Positions 9,528 through 17,235 of a stretch of 64,000 bases of DNA are shown piece by piece; the first letter of the stretch is position 1, and each line of letters opens with the position of its first letter. A program made the translations under genes and the position numbers. The DNA is from Corynebacterium freneyi (lineage in GTDB: Bacteria > Actinomycetota > Actinomycetes > Mycobacteriales > Mycobacteriaceae): NCBI RefSeq assembly GCF_030408835.1, contig NZ_CP047357.1, positions 186,001-250,000 on the forward strand, read 5' to 3'. The notes below the pieces were generated by a model. That model was not told the origin of the DNA. It made no database searches and saw only the letters and a list, made by a program, of their open reading frames with translations.

Positions 9528-9908
9528 ATGACCGCCACAATCTCAGACCGGAACCGAACCGCCCGCGTGGCCGACCTCGTGGAAGAACGCGAAGCCGCCG
9601 CCGACAGCTTCCGCGACCGCCAAGAATGGGTCACCCGCGCCAAGTGCCGCGACATCGACCCCGACGAACTCTTCGTCCGCGGCGCCGCCCAGCGGCAGGC
9701 CGCCGTCATCTGCCGCCACTGCCCCGTCGTGCTGCAGTGCCGCGCCGACGCCCTCGACAACCGCGTCGAATTCGGCGTGTGGGGCGGGCTGACCGAGCGC
9801 CAGCGCCGCGCCATGCTCCGCGAGCACCCCGAGGTGACCAGCTGGGCCGACTACTACGCCGCCCAGATCGCCGCGCAGCGCGTCGCGCAGAAGGCCCGCC
9901 GCGCGTAG
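9528..9908 (+). CDS. whcA: WhiB-family Fe-S regulator (WhiB4/WhcA type)
   Basis: A 126-residue redox-responsive transcription factor of the WhiB family. The four iron-sulfur cysteines are in AKCRD, ICRHCP and LQCRA, followed by the G-[VI]-W-G-G turn (FGVWGG) and a basic C-terminus. WhiB4/WhcA proteins respond to oxidative stress; WhcA of C. glutamicum acts as a negative regulator of stress genes. Two ATGs are adjacent; AAGGAGG (9516-9522) is only 2 bases from the first (9525) but 5 from the second (9528), so the second is preferred. The neighbours pbp1A and bagAB are those of Rv3681c. Two GlxR-like sites lie in its promoter, and a strong terminator follows. Confidence 0.93.
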   Translation: MTATISDRNRTARVADLVEEREAAADSFRDRQEWVTRAKCRDIDPDELFVRGAAQRQAAVICRHCPVVLQCRADALDNRVEFGVWGGLTERQRRAMLREHPEVTSWADYYAAQIAAQRVAQKARRA

Positions 9909-9980
9909 CGGGACCTGGCGACGGTGGGCCGTCCCGGCGGAGTGTGGCGGATGGGCCCGCCGCGTGTAGTGGGACCTGGG

Positions 9981-10013
9981 AACCCCGGTGGATCAGTGTG
10001 ATCCGCCGGGGTT
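9981..10013 (+). terminator. whcA terminator
   Basis: AACCCCGGTGGATCA (9981-9995) pairs with TGATCCGCCGGGGTT (9999-10013), a 15-bp stem with a 3-base loop. Only three T residues follow, so termination may be partial. Confidence 0.65.
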
Positions 10014-10120
10014 TCGCCGTGTCCGGGCGTCGGGAGCCGCTTTTTGACGCCGAGCCCCCTGGCCGCTGCTGGGGCGCGTGCTCGGCCACTCGGAGCCGCC
10101 TAAAAGTCTCAACCTCAGCT

Positions 10121-10220
10121 TTGATCCGCACTTAGTAGGCTGATTTGTTGCATTTCATCGCTCAAATCCTGAAAGTTCGCGCCGAAAATGCAACAAATCC
10201 GCCGACTAATTGCAGATCAA
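10121..10220. repeat. 100-bp AT-rich imperfect palindrome
   Basis: Two 35-base arms (10121-10155 and 10186-10220) are inverted copies with 4 mismatches and surround a 30-base centre (10156-10185). The inner 14 bases of each arm, GATTTGTTGCATTT and its complement, match exactly, and the outer ends are TTGATC and GATCAA. The element is much richer in A+T than its surroundings. It sits between the 3' ends of the convergent whcA and bagB genes. It may be a miniature mobile element or a large terminator; no target-site duplication is evident. Confidence 0.8.
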
Positions 10221-10287
10221 GTTCTATCGGTTGCGGGTGGGGCGCATGGGGCTGCAGGGGCCTGTGGCGGCGGGTACATGGGGCAAG

Positions 10288-10460
10288 GAGCGGGGGCCTG
10301 GCGGCGGATGGAAGGGGGAGGGGGACGAGCGGGGGCCTGGCGGCGGATGGAAGGGGGAGGGGGACGAGCGGGGGCCTGGCGGCGGACGGAAAGGGAGACG
10401 GCGAGTGGGCGTGGGTGCCTGGCGCGGGGGCCTGGCGGCGGGTGCCTGGCGCGGGGGCGG
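10288..10460. repeat. 39-bp G-rich tandem repeat
   Basis: Two nearly exact 39-base units (10288-10326 and 10327-10365) start with GAGCGGGGGCCTGGCGGCGG. A third, diverged unit (10366-10399) and further fragments of the core GCGGGGGCCTGGCGGCGG up to about 10460 follow. The array begins just past the bagB stop codon. The unit length is divisible by three, but I see no credible gene here. Confidence 0.85.
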
Positions 10461-10488
10461 GAACCGGCGGCCGGTTCGGGGCGCGCGA

Positions 10489-11694
10489 TCAGTCCAGTGC
10501 GGGGAGAATCCGCTTCGCCAGCGTGCGCAGGTCATCGATGCTGGTCACGCCGCCGCTCATCGACGGCACATGCGTGAGGGGAGCATCGGGGAACCGCCGG
10601 ACGAAGCGATTGATCTGCTTCTCCTCGGCGGCGGCGAGCTCGACGCGGGACTCGTGGATGCGGCGCATCGCGGCCATGGCGCCGGGTGTGGGTGCTTCCG
10701 CTTCTGCCGCACCGCCCGGCCCCGCCTCCGTCCCGGCTCCGGCACCCGCCCCCGCCTCAACCACGCCACCCGCGGCATCGCCCCAGTTCAGCTCGCGGCC
10801 GCGCAGGGCCTCGGGCACCTGGTGGGTGCGGTTGACGACGACGCCGGTCACCGGCAGCCCTTGCCCGCCGAGGGAGTCGGCGAACGACCGCGCCTCTCGC
10901 AGCGCCTCGGCGGTCGGCGCGGTGACCAGGAGGAATTCGCCGGCGTCGCCCAGGCGGTCGCGCATGGCCCGCGATCGCACGAGCATGGAGTCGGCGACGG
11001 GCCGCAGTCCGCGGGCGAATGCGGCGGCCTGCGCGAGGGTTTCGCTGCCGACGATTTGGCCGAGCAGCATCACGCCGGTGCCGACGAGGCTGGACGAGGA
11101 CGTCAGCAGCCGCATCAGGGGGTGGCGGACGAGGCGTCGCACGCGGTCGGCGGAGTCGAGGAAGTCGAGCGCGGACAGGGCGGGCGGGGTGTCGACGACG
11201 ATGGCGTCCCATTCGCCGGAGTCGTGCAGCTTGGCGAGCAGGTCCATGGCCAGGTATTCCTGCAGGCCGCCGAAGCTGCGGGCGACGGTGGCGGTGACGC
11301 GGTTGTCGGCGAGTTCGGGTGCGCCGGCTTCGGCGAGGAGTGCGCCGAAGCGGGCGTTTTGGTCGAGCATCAGGGCGTGGAGGTGGTCGTGCCCTGCGAC
11401 GGGTTGCGGGGTGTCGCCGAGTTCGTCGAGGCCGAGGGCTTGGGCGAGTCGTTTGGCGGGGTCGATGGTCAGGACGACGGTGCGCAGGCCGGTGTCGGCG
11501 AGTCCGAGGGCGAGTGCGGCGGCGGAGGTGGTTTTGCCGACGCCGCCGGAGCCGACCATGACGATGACCCGCGGGTCGCCGTTGCCCGCGCGGGCATGCC
11601 GGTCCCGATCCCGGTCCTGGTCCCGGCCTCGGCCCATCGCCTCGTCGGCGCCGCGTGCGGTGTTGTCGTGCGCGTTGTTGGTGGTGTCAGGCAT
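10489..11694 (-). CDS. bagB: Get3/ArsA-like ATPase, BagB type
   Basis: This soluble P-loop ATPase belongs to the ArsA/Get3 family and is the second member of a pair matching Rv3679-Rv3680 (BagA-BagB) of M. tuberculosis. Its Walker A is MVGSGGVGKTTSA, which lacks the first signature lysine of the GKGGxGKT form. Switch regions include TIDPAKRLAQ and VVDTPP. A Gly/Ala/Glu-rich insert (about residues 320-345) is absent from the partner. The ATG at 11694 overlaps the bagA stop by 8 bases, so translation is probably coupled; the N-terminal 25 residues are Asp/Arg-rich. The mycobacterial pair forms a complex linked to stress tolerance, and no membrane-protein targeting role is proven. Confidence 0.87.
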   Translation of the reverse strand: MPDTTNNAHDNTARGADEAMGRGRDQDRDRDRHARAGNGDPRVIVMVGSGGVGKTTSAAALALGLADTGLRTVVLTIDPAKRLAQALGLDELGDTPQPVAGHDHLHALMLDQNARFGALLAEAGAPELADNRVTATVARSFGGLQEYLAMDLLAKLHDSGEWDAIVVDTPPALSALDFLDSADRVRRLVRHPLMRLLTSSSSLVGTGVMLLGQIVGSETLAQAAAFARGLRPVADSMLVRSRAMRDRLGDAGEFLLVTAPTAEALREARSFADSLGGQGLPVTGVVVNRTHQVPEALRGRELNWGDAAGGVVEAGAGAGAGTEAGPGGAAEAEAPTPGAMAAMRRIHESRVELAAAEEKQINRFVRRFPDAPLTHVPSMSGGVTSIDDLRTLAKRILPALD

Positions 11695-12781
11695 TGGGCA
11701 CCTCGCGGTGGTCGAGGCCGGTGAGCAGGTCGGCGATGTCGTAGAGGCCTTCGATGCGGACGCCGCCGGGCTGGGCGGGGATGCGGGTGATGGGGTGGGG
11801 CCAGTCGTCGGCGAGTTCGGTGAGGGAGCGTCGTTGGATGCGGGCGCGGGCGGCGACGTCGTCGAGTTCGGCAAGCAGGGCGGTGGTCAGGGTTTCGTTG
11901 CTTGACGACGGTCCGTCGCCCGCGTCGTCGGCGGGGGCCAGGGTGCGGGCGATGGCGGTGACGTCGTCATGGCGGAGGGAGAGTGCCGCGTCGCAGAGAT
12001 CGTCGTCGAGGAGTCGGTTGACCACCACCGATCCCAGCGGCAGGTTGACTTCGGCCAGTTCGTCGAGGGCTTCGAGGGATTCGCGCACGGGCAGCGGTTC
12101 GGCGAGCGTCACCATGTGCACGCGCGTCGAACCCGACCGCAGGAATGCGGCGGTGTCGGCGGCCTGGCGGTGGATCGGCCCGGAGGTGGCGATGTCGCCG
12201 AGTGCGCGCGTGACGTCGAGGAACCGCGCCACCCGACCCGTCGGCGGGGCATCGACGACGACGGCCGACCAGCCGCCGCGCCGGGCTTCGGCGACGATGA
12301 ACCCCGACAGCAGCACGTCCCGCAGGCCCGGGGCAATGGCCGTGGCGAATTCGGTCACGCCGAATTTCCGGGCCGCCGCGATCGCCAGCGACGACCCCAC
12401 GTTGGACGACAGGTAATCCTCGAGCACGGCTTCGGCGTCGAGGGAACAGGCGTGGACCTCGCCGCCGCCCGACGCCGAGGCGACCTTCTCCGGAGACCGC
12501 GGAAACGTCGCGAGCCCCAGCGTCGCGGCGACCGCCGGCCGCCCCTCCGTCTCCACGAGCAGCACCCGCCCGCCATCGGCGGCCAACCGCAGGGACAACG
12601 CCCCCGCGATCGTCGACTTGCCCGTGCCGCCCTTGCCGGTGATCACGTGCACGGCCGCCGCCCCCGGTTCCGGCGGAGACGAAGGCCCCGACGACGTGGA
12701 CGGACGCGCCGACGACGGGGACGTCGTAAAGCCGTCTCCCGAAACCGATCCCGAGCGCGCCCGGGCGCCGTCGACACTCAC
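11687..12781 (-). CDS. bagA: Get3/ArsA-like ATPase, BagA type
   Basis: This is the first gene of the Get3-like pair, 364 residues. It keeps the complete deviant Walker A GKGGTGKST (in VHVITGKGGTGKSTIAGAL), the switch I segment LLVETEGRPAVAATLGL and the switch II VVVDAPPTGRVARFLD. Get3 family members dimerise across the nucleotide site and shuttle hydrophobic clients; here a BagA-BagB heterodimer is likely. The first 40 residues are Ser/Gly-rich and poorly conserved in kind, so a later start is possible. It diverges from the DUF4177-ridA-MBL genes with only 40 bases between starts, which must contain both promoters. Confidence 0.87.
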   Translation of the reverse strand: MSVDGARARSGSVSGDGFTTSPSSARPSTSSGPSSPPEPGAAAVHVITGKGGTGKSTIAGALSLRLAADGGRVLLVETEGRPAVAATLGLATFPRSPEKVASASGGGEVHACSLDAEAVLEDYLSSNVGSSLAIAAARKFGVTEFATAIAPGLRDVLLSGFIVAEARRGGWSAVVVDAPPTGRVARFLDVTRALGDIATSGPIHRQAADTAAFLRSGSTRVHMVTLAEPLPVRESLEALDELAEVNLPLGSVVVNRLLDDDLCDAALSLRHDDVTAIARTLAPADDAGDGPSSSNETLTTALLAELDDVAARARIQRRSLTELADDWPHPITRIPAQPGGVRIEGLYDIADLLTGLDHREVPNA

Positions 12782-12821
12782 CCCACCAACGATAGACGCC
12801 GCGGGCGGCTACTGTGTGAGC

Positions 12822-12983
12822 ATGAGCACAACTTGGGAATACGCCACCGTTCCGCTTCTCACCCACGCCACGAAGCAGATCCTCGACACCTGGGGCGAGG
12901 ACGGTTGGGAGCTGGTCACCGTCCTGCCCGGCCCCACCGGCGAGCAGCACGTCGCCTACCTGAAGCGCGCGAAGGGGGAGTGA
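12822..12983 (+). CDS. Small DUF4177 protein
   Basis: A 53-residue protein, MSTTWEYATVPLLTHATKQI at the start, with the DUF4177 pattern WEY-x-T-V-P-L and LDTWGEDGWELV. It corresponds in position and size to Rv3678A beside the BagAB genes. Its function is unknown. The stop is 2 bases before the ridA start, so the two are probably co-transcribed. Confidence 0.85.
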   Translation: MSTTWEYATVPLLTHATKQILDTWGEDGWELVTVLPGPTGEQHVAYLKRAKGE

Positions 12984-12985
12984 CC

Positions 12986-13477
12986 GTGGCCGTCACCGAC
13001 CGCCTCCGCGAACTGGGCATCGAACTGCCCGCGGTAGCCGCACCCGTCGCCGCCTACGTGCCCGCCGTGCGCGTCGGCGACCTCGTCTACACCTCCGGCC
13101 AGCTGCCCTTCGTCGACGGCGAACTCACCGCCACCGGCAAGGTCAGGGACGTCTCCGCCGCCGGCAGGTCCGACAGCGAGGGGTCCGTCTCCGCCGAGGA
13201 CGCCAAGGCCGCCGCCCGCGTCGCCGCCCTCAACGCCCTGGCCGCCGTCGACGATCTCGTCGGCATCGACAACGTCGAGCGCATCATCAAGGTGACCGGT
13301 TTCGTCGCCTCCGCCGCCGGCTTCAACGGCCAGCCCGGCGTGATCAACGGCGCCTCCGAACTGTTCGGCGAGATTTTCGGCGACGCCGGCAAGCACGCCC
13401 GCTCCGCCGTCGGCGTCAACGAGCTGCCCCTCGACACCCCCGTCGAGGTCGAAATCATCGTCCAGGTCCGCTCCTAG
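12986..13477 (+). CDS. RidA/YjgF-family protein
   Basis: This 163-residue protein has the RidA/YjgF/YER057c fold. Recognisable segments are VGDLVYTSGQLPFVDGEL, KAAARVAALNALAAVDDL, IIKVTGFVAS and the closing AVGVNELPLDTPVEVEIIV. Canonical RidA hydrolyses reactive enamine or imine intermediates, using an arginine in the C-terminal part (often CVAR). That arginine is not obvious here, where the equivalent stretch is RSAVGVNELP, so this is more likely a RidA-subfamily member of unknown substrate, as for Rv3678c. A GTG start 2 bases after the DUF4177 stop fits an operon. Confidence 0.85.
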   Translation: MAVTDRLRELGIELPAVAAPVAAYVPAVRVGDLVYTSGQLPFVDGELTATGKVRDVSAAGRSDSEGSVSAEDAKAAARVAALNALAAVDDLVGIDNVERIIKVTGFVASAAGFNGQPGVINGASELFGEIFGDAGKHARSAVGVNELPLDTPVEVEIIVQVRS

Positions 13478-13581
13478 GGCCGCGCGACCCACGTGCCCGC
13501 GCCGGGGTCCGCGCGGCGAAAGTCCACCGCCCGACACGGTCGGCGGCGAAACCCCCGGCCGGGCCACGTAGGATGGTGGGC

Positions 13582-14391
13582 ATGGAGCATCCTGCGTACA
13601 GCCAACTGCGTCCCATCTCCGAGTCGGTCGGAGTCGTCCTGTGCCCGAACCCCAGCTACAGCTCGCTGGAAGGCACGAACGCCTACGTCATCAAGGCCGA
13701 AGGCGACGATCGCAGCATCGTCGTCGACCCCGGGCCGGAGGACGAGGGGCATCTCAACGTCCTGCACCGCTACGCCGGCGATGTCGCCCTGATCCTGCTG
13801 ACTCACCGCCACGGCGACCACGCCGACGGCGCGCATCGCTTCCGTCAGCTCACCGGTGCCCCCGTTCGGGCGTTCGACGAGCGCTACTGCTCCGACGGTG
13901 TGGAGCCGCTTGCCGACGGCGAGCGCATCGTCATCGACGGCGTCACCCCGCAGGTCGAGGTCGTCGCCACCCCCGGCCACACCGCCGACTCAGTCTGCTT
14001 CTTCGTCCACACCGGCGACGGCGACGATGACGTCGAGGGCATCATGACCGGCGACACCATCGCCGGCCGCCACACCACCATGATCTCCGAGACCGACGGT
14101 GATCTCGGCGAGTACCTCAAGACGCTGCATCTGCTCCAGGACCGCGGCGAGGGCGTGCGCCTGCTGCCCGGCCACGGCGAGGATCTGCCGGACATCACGG
14201 TTATGACGAAGAAGTACATCGAGCGCCGCGAGCAGCGCCTGGCCCAGGTCAAGGCGGCGATCGAGAAGCTCGGCGAGGACGCGTCGGTGGGTGCGATCGT
14301 CGACGAGATCTACACCGACGTCGACCCGGTGTTGCGCCACGCAGCCGAGCAGTCGACCCGCGTGACCCTGCGGTACCTGGAAACCCGGTAG
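13582..14391 (+). CDS. Metallo-beta-lactamase-fold hydrolase (LACTB2-like)
   Basis: A zinc hydrolase of the MBL fold, 269 residues. The metal ligands are visible: LTHRHGDHADGAH (HxHxDH), ATPGHTADS, MTGDTIAG and LLPGHGED near the C-terminus. The C-terminal helical segment (KKYIERREQRLAQVKAAIEK) resembles the winged-helix-like tail of LACTB2-type endoribonucleases. The Rv3677c orthologue occupies the same position. The ATG at 13582 is preferred over the one at 13573 because AGGATGG is 5 bases upstream. The true substrate, RNA or a thioester, cannot be told from sequence. Confidence 0.88.
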   Translation: MEHPAYSQLRPISESVGVVLCPNPSYSSLEGTNAYVIKAEGDDRSIVVDPGPEDEGHLNVLHRYAGDVALILLTHRHGDHADGAHRFRQLTGAPVRAFDERYCSDGVEPLADGERIVIDGVTPQVEVVATPGHTADSVCFFVHTGDGDDDVEGIMTGDTIAGRHTTMISETDGDLGEYLKTLHLLQDRGEGVRLLPGHGEDLPDITVMTKKYIERREQRLAQVKAAIEKLGEDASVGAIVDEIYTDVDPVLRHAAEQSTRVTLRYLETR

Positions 14392-14478
14392 CGTTTCCGC
14401 GCGCCGCGGCGTCGCCGTGAGCGGCTGCGTCGCCGCGCACCGCCGTTCCGTCCGGGCCGCGTGGCCCGGCACGGCGTC

Positions 14479-14540
14479 GCTTCACGACGACGACAGCGCC
14501 GCCCCTTTCACCTCGAGGGGCGGCGCTTTCGTCGTCAAGC
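14479..14540. terminator. Bidirectional terminator hairpin flanked by an inverted 11-mer pair
   Basis: The core stem pairs AGCGCCGCCCC (14495-14505) with GGGGCGGCGCT (14517-14527). Outside it, GCTTCACGACG (14479-14489) faces CGTCGTCAAGC (14530-14540), the dispersed 11-mer described in the findings, and lengthens the stem. It separates the convergent MBL and glxR genes, so it can serve both. Confidence 0.75.
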
Positions 14541-14623
14541 AAGGAAACGGGCGACGAAAGGAGCCCGGAAAGCCGAAACGCGCCAGACCGGCCGGCGCGA
14601 GGGCGGAAAGGCCGGTCGCGGCC

Positions 14624-15307
14624 CTAGCGGGCGCGGCGGGCCAGGCGCTCCGTGTCGCAGATGACCACGGACTTGCCCTCCAGGCGGATCCACCCGCGGT
14701 GGGCGAACTCGGCGAGGGCCTTGTTCACGGTCTCGCGGGATGCGCCGACGAGCTGGGCGATCTCCTCCTGCGTGAGGTCGTGGGTGACGCGGAGGTTCGG
14801 GCCCTCCTGCGTGCCGAAACGGTTGGCCAGCTGCAGCAGCGCCTTGGCCACGCGGCCGGGCACGTCGGTGAAGATGAGGTCGGCCAGCGAGTTGTTGGTG
14901 CGGCGCAGGCGGCGGGCCAGCATGCGCAGCAGCTGGGCGGAAATGCCCGGGTGGTCGTCGATCCACTGGTGCAGCAGGTCGGAGTTCATCGACGCGGCGG
15001 TGACCTCGGTGACGCAGACGGCCGAGGACGTGCGCGGGCCCGGGTCGAAGATGGACAGTTCGCCGAACATGTCGGAGGGGCCCATGATGGTCAGGAGATT
15101 TTCGCGGCCGTCGGAGGAGTGGCGGGCGAGCTTCACCTTGCCGTCGATGATGATGTACAGGCGGTCGCCGGGCTCGCCTTCGTTGAAGATGGTGGTGCCG
15201 CGCGGGAAGCGGACGGTCTCGAGCTCGGTCAGAAGGTTCTGGACGGCCTCCGGGTCGACTCCCTGGAAGACTCCGGCGCGAGAGAGGATCTCCTGTACAT
15301 CGTCCAC
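14624..15307 (-). CDS. glxR: cAMP-binding global regulator GlxR (CRP/FNR family)
   Basis: GlxR is the cAMP-responsive global regulator of corynebacteria, controlling carbon, glyoxylate and many other genes. The 227 residues contain the cyclic-nucleotide pocket ([20 protein letters not shown]) and a C-terminal helix-turn-helix ([20 protein letters not shown]). The protein matches, as I recall it, C. glutamicum GlxR almost residue for residue and has the same length. The GTG at 15307, with AGGAGA upstream, gives [16 protein letters not shown]; longer starts are not needed. A GlxR-like site lies upstream (15413-15428), fitting autoregulation. The cAMP source may be CyaB, also in this window. Confidence 0.97.
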   Translation of the reverse strand: MDDVQEILSRAGVFQGVDPEAVQNLLTELETVRFPRGTTIFNEGEPGDRLYIIIDGKVKLARHSSDGRENLLTIMGPSDMFGELSIFDPGPRTSSAVCVTEVTAASMNSDLLHQWIDDHPGISAQLLRMLARRLRRTNNSLADLIFTDVPGRVAKALLQLANRFGTQEGPNLRVTHDLTQEEIAQLVGASRETVNKALAEFAHRGWIRLEGKSVVICDTERLARRAR

Positions 15308-15412
15308 GGTTTTGTTCTCCTGTCCTGTCGCATGGCACATCGCGGCGTCGTGGTGGGGCTGGTGTGCCGCGTTTCGGCGGGCCGCCGTTGTGCGGCAACT
15401 GACGGCACTGTG

Positions 15413-15428
15413 TGTGACCAATCCCACT
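15413..15428. promoter_or_regulatory. Weak candidate GlxR site upstream of glxR
   Basis: TGTGA-CCAATC-CCACT has one perfect half-site and a 3-of-5 second half. It lies about 106 bases upstream of the glxR start codon, where autoregulation would be expected. Confidence 0.35.
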
Positions 15429-15525
15429 CTAGATGAATATCCTCTTTCGTGGGAGCCGGTCCGCGATGGAATCGGGGGATTTTTGCTTGACGACGGCGGC
15501 CGAAATGGCGCAAATGGCGTGGAAC

Positions 15526-15550
15526 CCCCCGGTAACGGCGTTACCGGGGG
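15526..15550. promoter_or_regulatory. 11-bp perfect dyad upstream of nth
   Basis: CCCCCGGTAAC (15526-15536) and GTTACCGGGGG (15540-15550) form a perfect inverted repeat with a 3-base centre, ending 30 bases before the nth start. No T-run follows in either direction, so an operator or a leader hairpin is more likely than a terminator. Confidence 0.6.
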
Positions 15551-15580
15551 CGTGGTCGGGGCGGTGGTTAGGATGTGGCC

Positions 15581-16465
15581 ATGACCCCGAAATCAGCGCC
15601 GATGCCGCCCCCGACCCGACCGCAGGGGTCGCTGACGAGCACGCGACGCCGCAAGCCGGGGGCGCATCCGGCGGCGAAGGGGCAGGAGACGCGGCGGGGG
15701 ATGGTGCGTCGGGCGCGGCGCGTGAACCGCACGTTGGCGGTGGCGTACCCGGATGCGCATTGCGAGCTCGACTTCCGCGACCCGTATGAGCTGACGGTGG
15801 CGACGATCTTGTCGGCGCAGTGCACCGATGTGCGGGTGAACATGGTGACGCCGACGCTGTTCGAGGCGTTTCCCGATGCGGAGGCGTTGGCGGGCGCGGA
15901 CGTGGCGGTGGTGGAGGACATCATCCGGTCGACGGGGTTTTACCGGGCGAAGGCGGCGAACATCATCGGTTTCGCGCAGGGCGTGGTCGAGCGCCACGGC
16001 GGCGAGGTGCCGGGGACGCTGGAGGAGCTGACGGCGCTGCCGGGCGTGGGCCGCAAGACGGCGAATGTGGTGCTGGGCAACGCGTTCGGCGTGCCGGGGT
16101 TGACGGTGGACACGCATTTCGGGCGTCTGGTCCGCCGGCTCGGCTTCACGGATCAGGAGGATCCGGTGCGGGTGGAGCGCGAGATGATGGAGGTCATCGA
16201 GCGTCGCGAGTGGACGTGGTTTTCGCACCGCATCATCTTCCATGGCCGTCGGGTGTGCCATTCCCGGCGTGCGGCGTGCGGGGCGTGTTTCCTGGCGGCG
16301 GATTGCCCGTCGTATGGCCTGGCCGGGCCCGCGGAGCCGGAGTCGGCGGAGAAGCTGATCACGTCCCCGGACCGCGAGCATTTGTTGGCCATGGCCGGGT
16401 TGGGGGAGGATCCCGGGGCGGCACGGGAGCTTGACGACGATCGACGTGAGGACGTGACGGCGTGA
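15581..16465 (+). CDS. nth: Endonuclease III (base-excision repair)
   Basis: Endonuclease III removes oxidised pyrimidines and cleaves the abasic site. The helix-hairpin-helix [18 protein letters not shown] carries the catalytic lysine, and the catalytic aspartate follows in [10 protein letters not shown]. The Fe-S cluster motif C-x6-C-x2-C-x5-C is complete ([17 protein letters not shown]). The first 45 residues are a basic, proline-rich extension not found in E. coli Nth. The ATG at 15581 is chosen over an in-frame GTG at 15575 because AGGA is 7 bases upstream. The stop overlaps the next start (GTGA). This gene heads a four-gene operon ending in marP, as in Rv3674c-Rv3671c. Confidence 0.95.
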   Translation: MTPKSAPMPPPTRPQGSLTSTRRRKPGAHPAAKGQETRRGMVRRARRVNRTLAVAYPDAHCELDFRDPYELTVATILSAQCTDVRVNMVTPTLFEAFPDAEALAGADVAVVEDIIRSTGFYRAKAANIIGFAQGVVERHGGEVPGTLEELTALPGVGRKTANVVLGNAFGVPGLTVDTHFGRLVRRLGFTDQEDPVRVEREMMEVIERREWTWFSHRIIFHGRRVCHSRRAACGACFLAADCPSYGLAGPAEPESAEKLITSPDREHLLAMAGLGEDPGAARELDDDRREDVTA

Positions 16466-17235
16466 ACGACGACATGAACCGGGGCGACGGGGCCCGCGAC
16501 GATGTGCGCTCCGATGAGGTGCACCGCGGTGACGTGCATCGCGATGGCACGGTGCGCGCGGGTGAACCGGGCGCGGCCGTCGAGGCGACGGGCCCGGTGT
16601 CGGTGCCGCGCGGGTCGGTGCGGACGTCGACGATGATCGCGGTGATCCTCGCGGTGGTCGGCACCGTCGCCGTGCTGTGGTTCGCCGTGTCGCAGACGAT
16701 GGGCGGCGACGACGGGGCCGTCACCGGTGCCGCCGGGGAAGAGGAGCTCGTCGAAGAGCCCGTCGCCCCGCGCCCCGACTGCCCCGAGCCCGCGCCGGGG
16801 GCTACGGGGTCGGGCCCGCTGGCCGGGGTCACCCTGCCGTGCCTGGGAGCGGAGCATCAGGGCGAGATCGACGTCGCCGCCGCGCTGGCGGGCACTCCGG
16901 CCGTGGTCAACGTGTGGTCGTGGAACTGCGCCCCGTGCCGCGAGGAACTGCCGGTGCTCGAGGAGTGGGCGGCGGCCAACCCGGACGTGCGCGTCGTGGG
17001 CGTGCAGGCGGCCACCAGCGAGGCCCGCGGAGCGGCGCTGCTCGAAGACCTGGGCCTGGAGACCTTCGTGTCCTACCAGGACGGCTTCGACGCCGTCGGC
17101 CCGGCCCTCGAACTTCCGCGCGTCGTGCCCATCACGGTGGTGTTGCGCGCCGACGGCACGGTCGCTGCGGTGTTGCCGCAGGCGTTCGACTCGGTCGACG
17201 AATTCGACGCGGCCGTCCGAGGAGCGCTGGCATGA
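16462..17235 (+). CDS. Membrane-anchored TlpA/ResA-like thioredoxin
   Basis: A 257-residue extracytoplasmic thiol-disulfide protein. A hydrophilic cytoplasmic start (about 1-52) is followed by one membrane helix ([20 protein letters not shown]) and a thioredoxin fold with the active site [16 protein letters not shown]. The cis-proline is in [15 protein letters not shown]. An additional cysteine pair (DCPE and LPCLG) precedes the domain. Such proteins reduce or re-oxidise secreted proteins or cytochrome apoproteins. The GTG start overlaps the nth stop, and its stop overlaps the NudL start (ATGA). Rv3673c is the positional equivalent. Confidence 0.88.
   Translation: MNDDMNRGDGARDDVRSDEVHRGDVHRDGTVRAGEPGAAVEATGPVSVPRGSVRTSTMIAVILAVVGTVAVLWFAVSQTMGGDDGAVTGAAGEEELVEEPVAPRPDCPEPAPGATGSGPLAGVTLPCLGAEHQGEIDVAAALAGTPAVVNVWSWNCAPCREELPVLEEWAAANPDVRVVGVQAATSEARGAALLEDLGLETFVSYQDGFDAVGPALELPRVVPITVVLRADGTVAAVLPQAFDSVDEFDAAVRGALA

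Noticed and set aside
10210..11724. Plus-strand ORF across the tandem repeat and bagB
   Set aside because: Antisense to bagB and built of repeat translation; no start signal.
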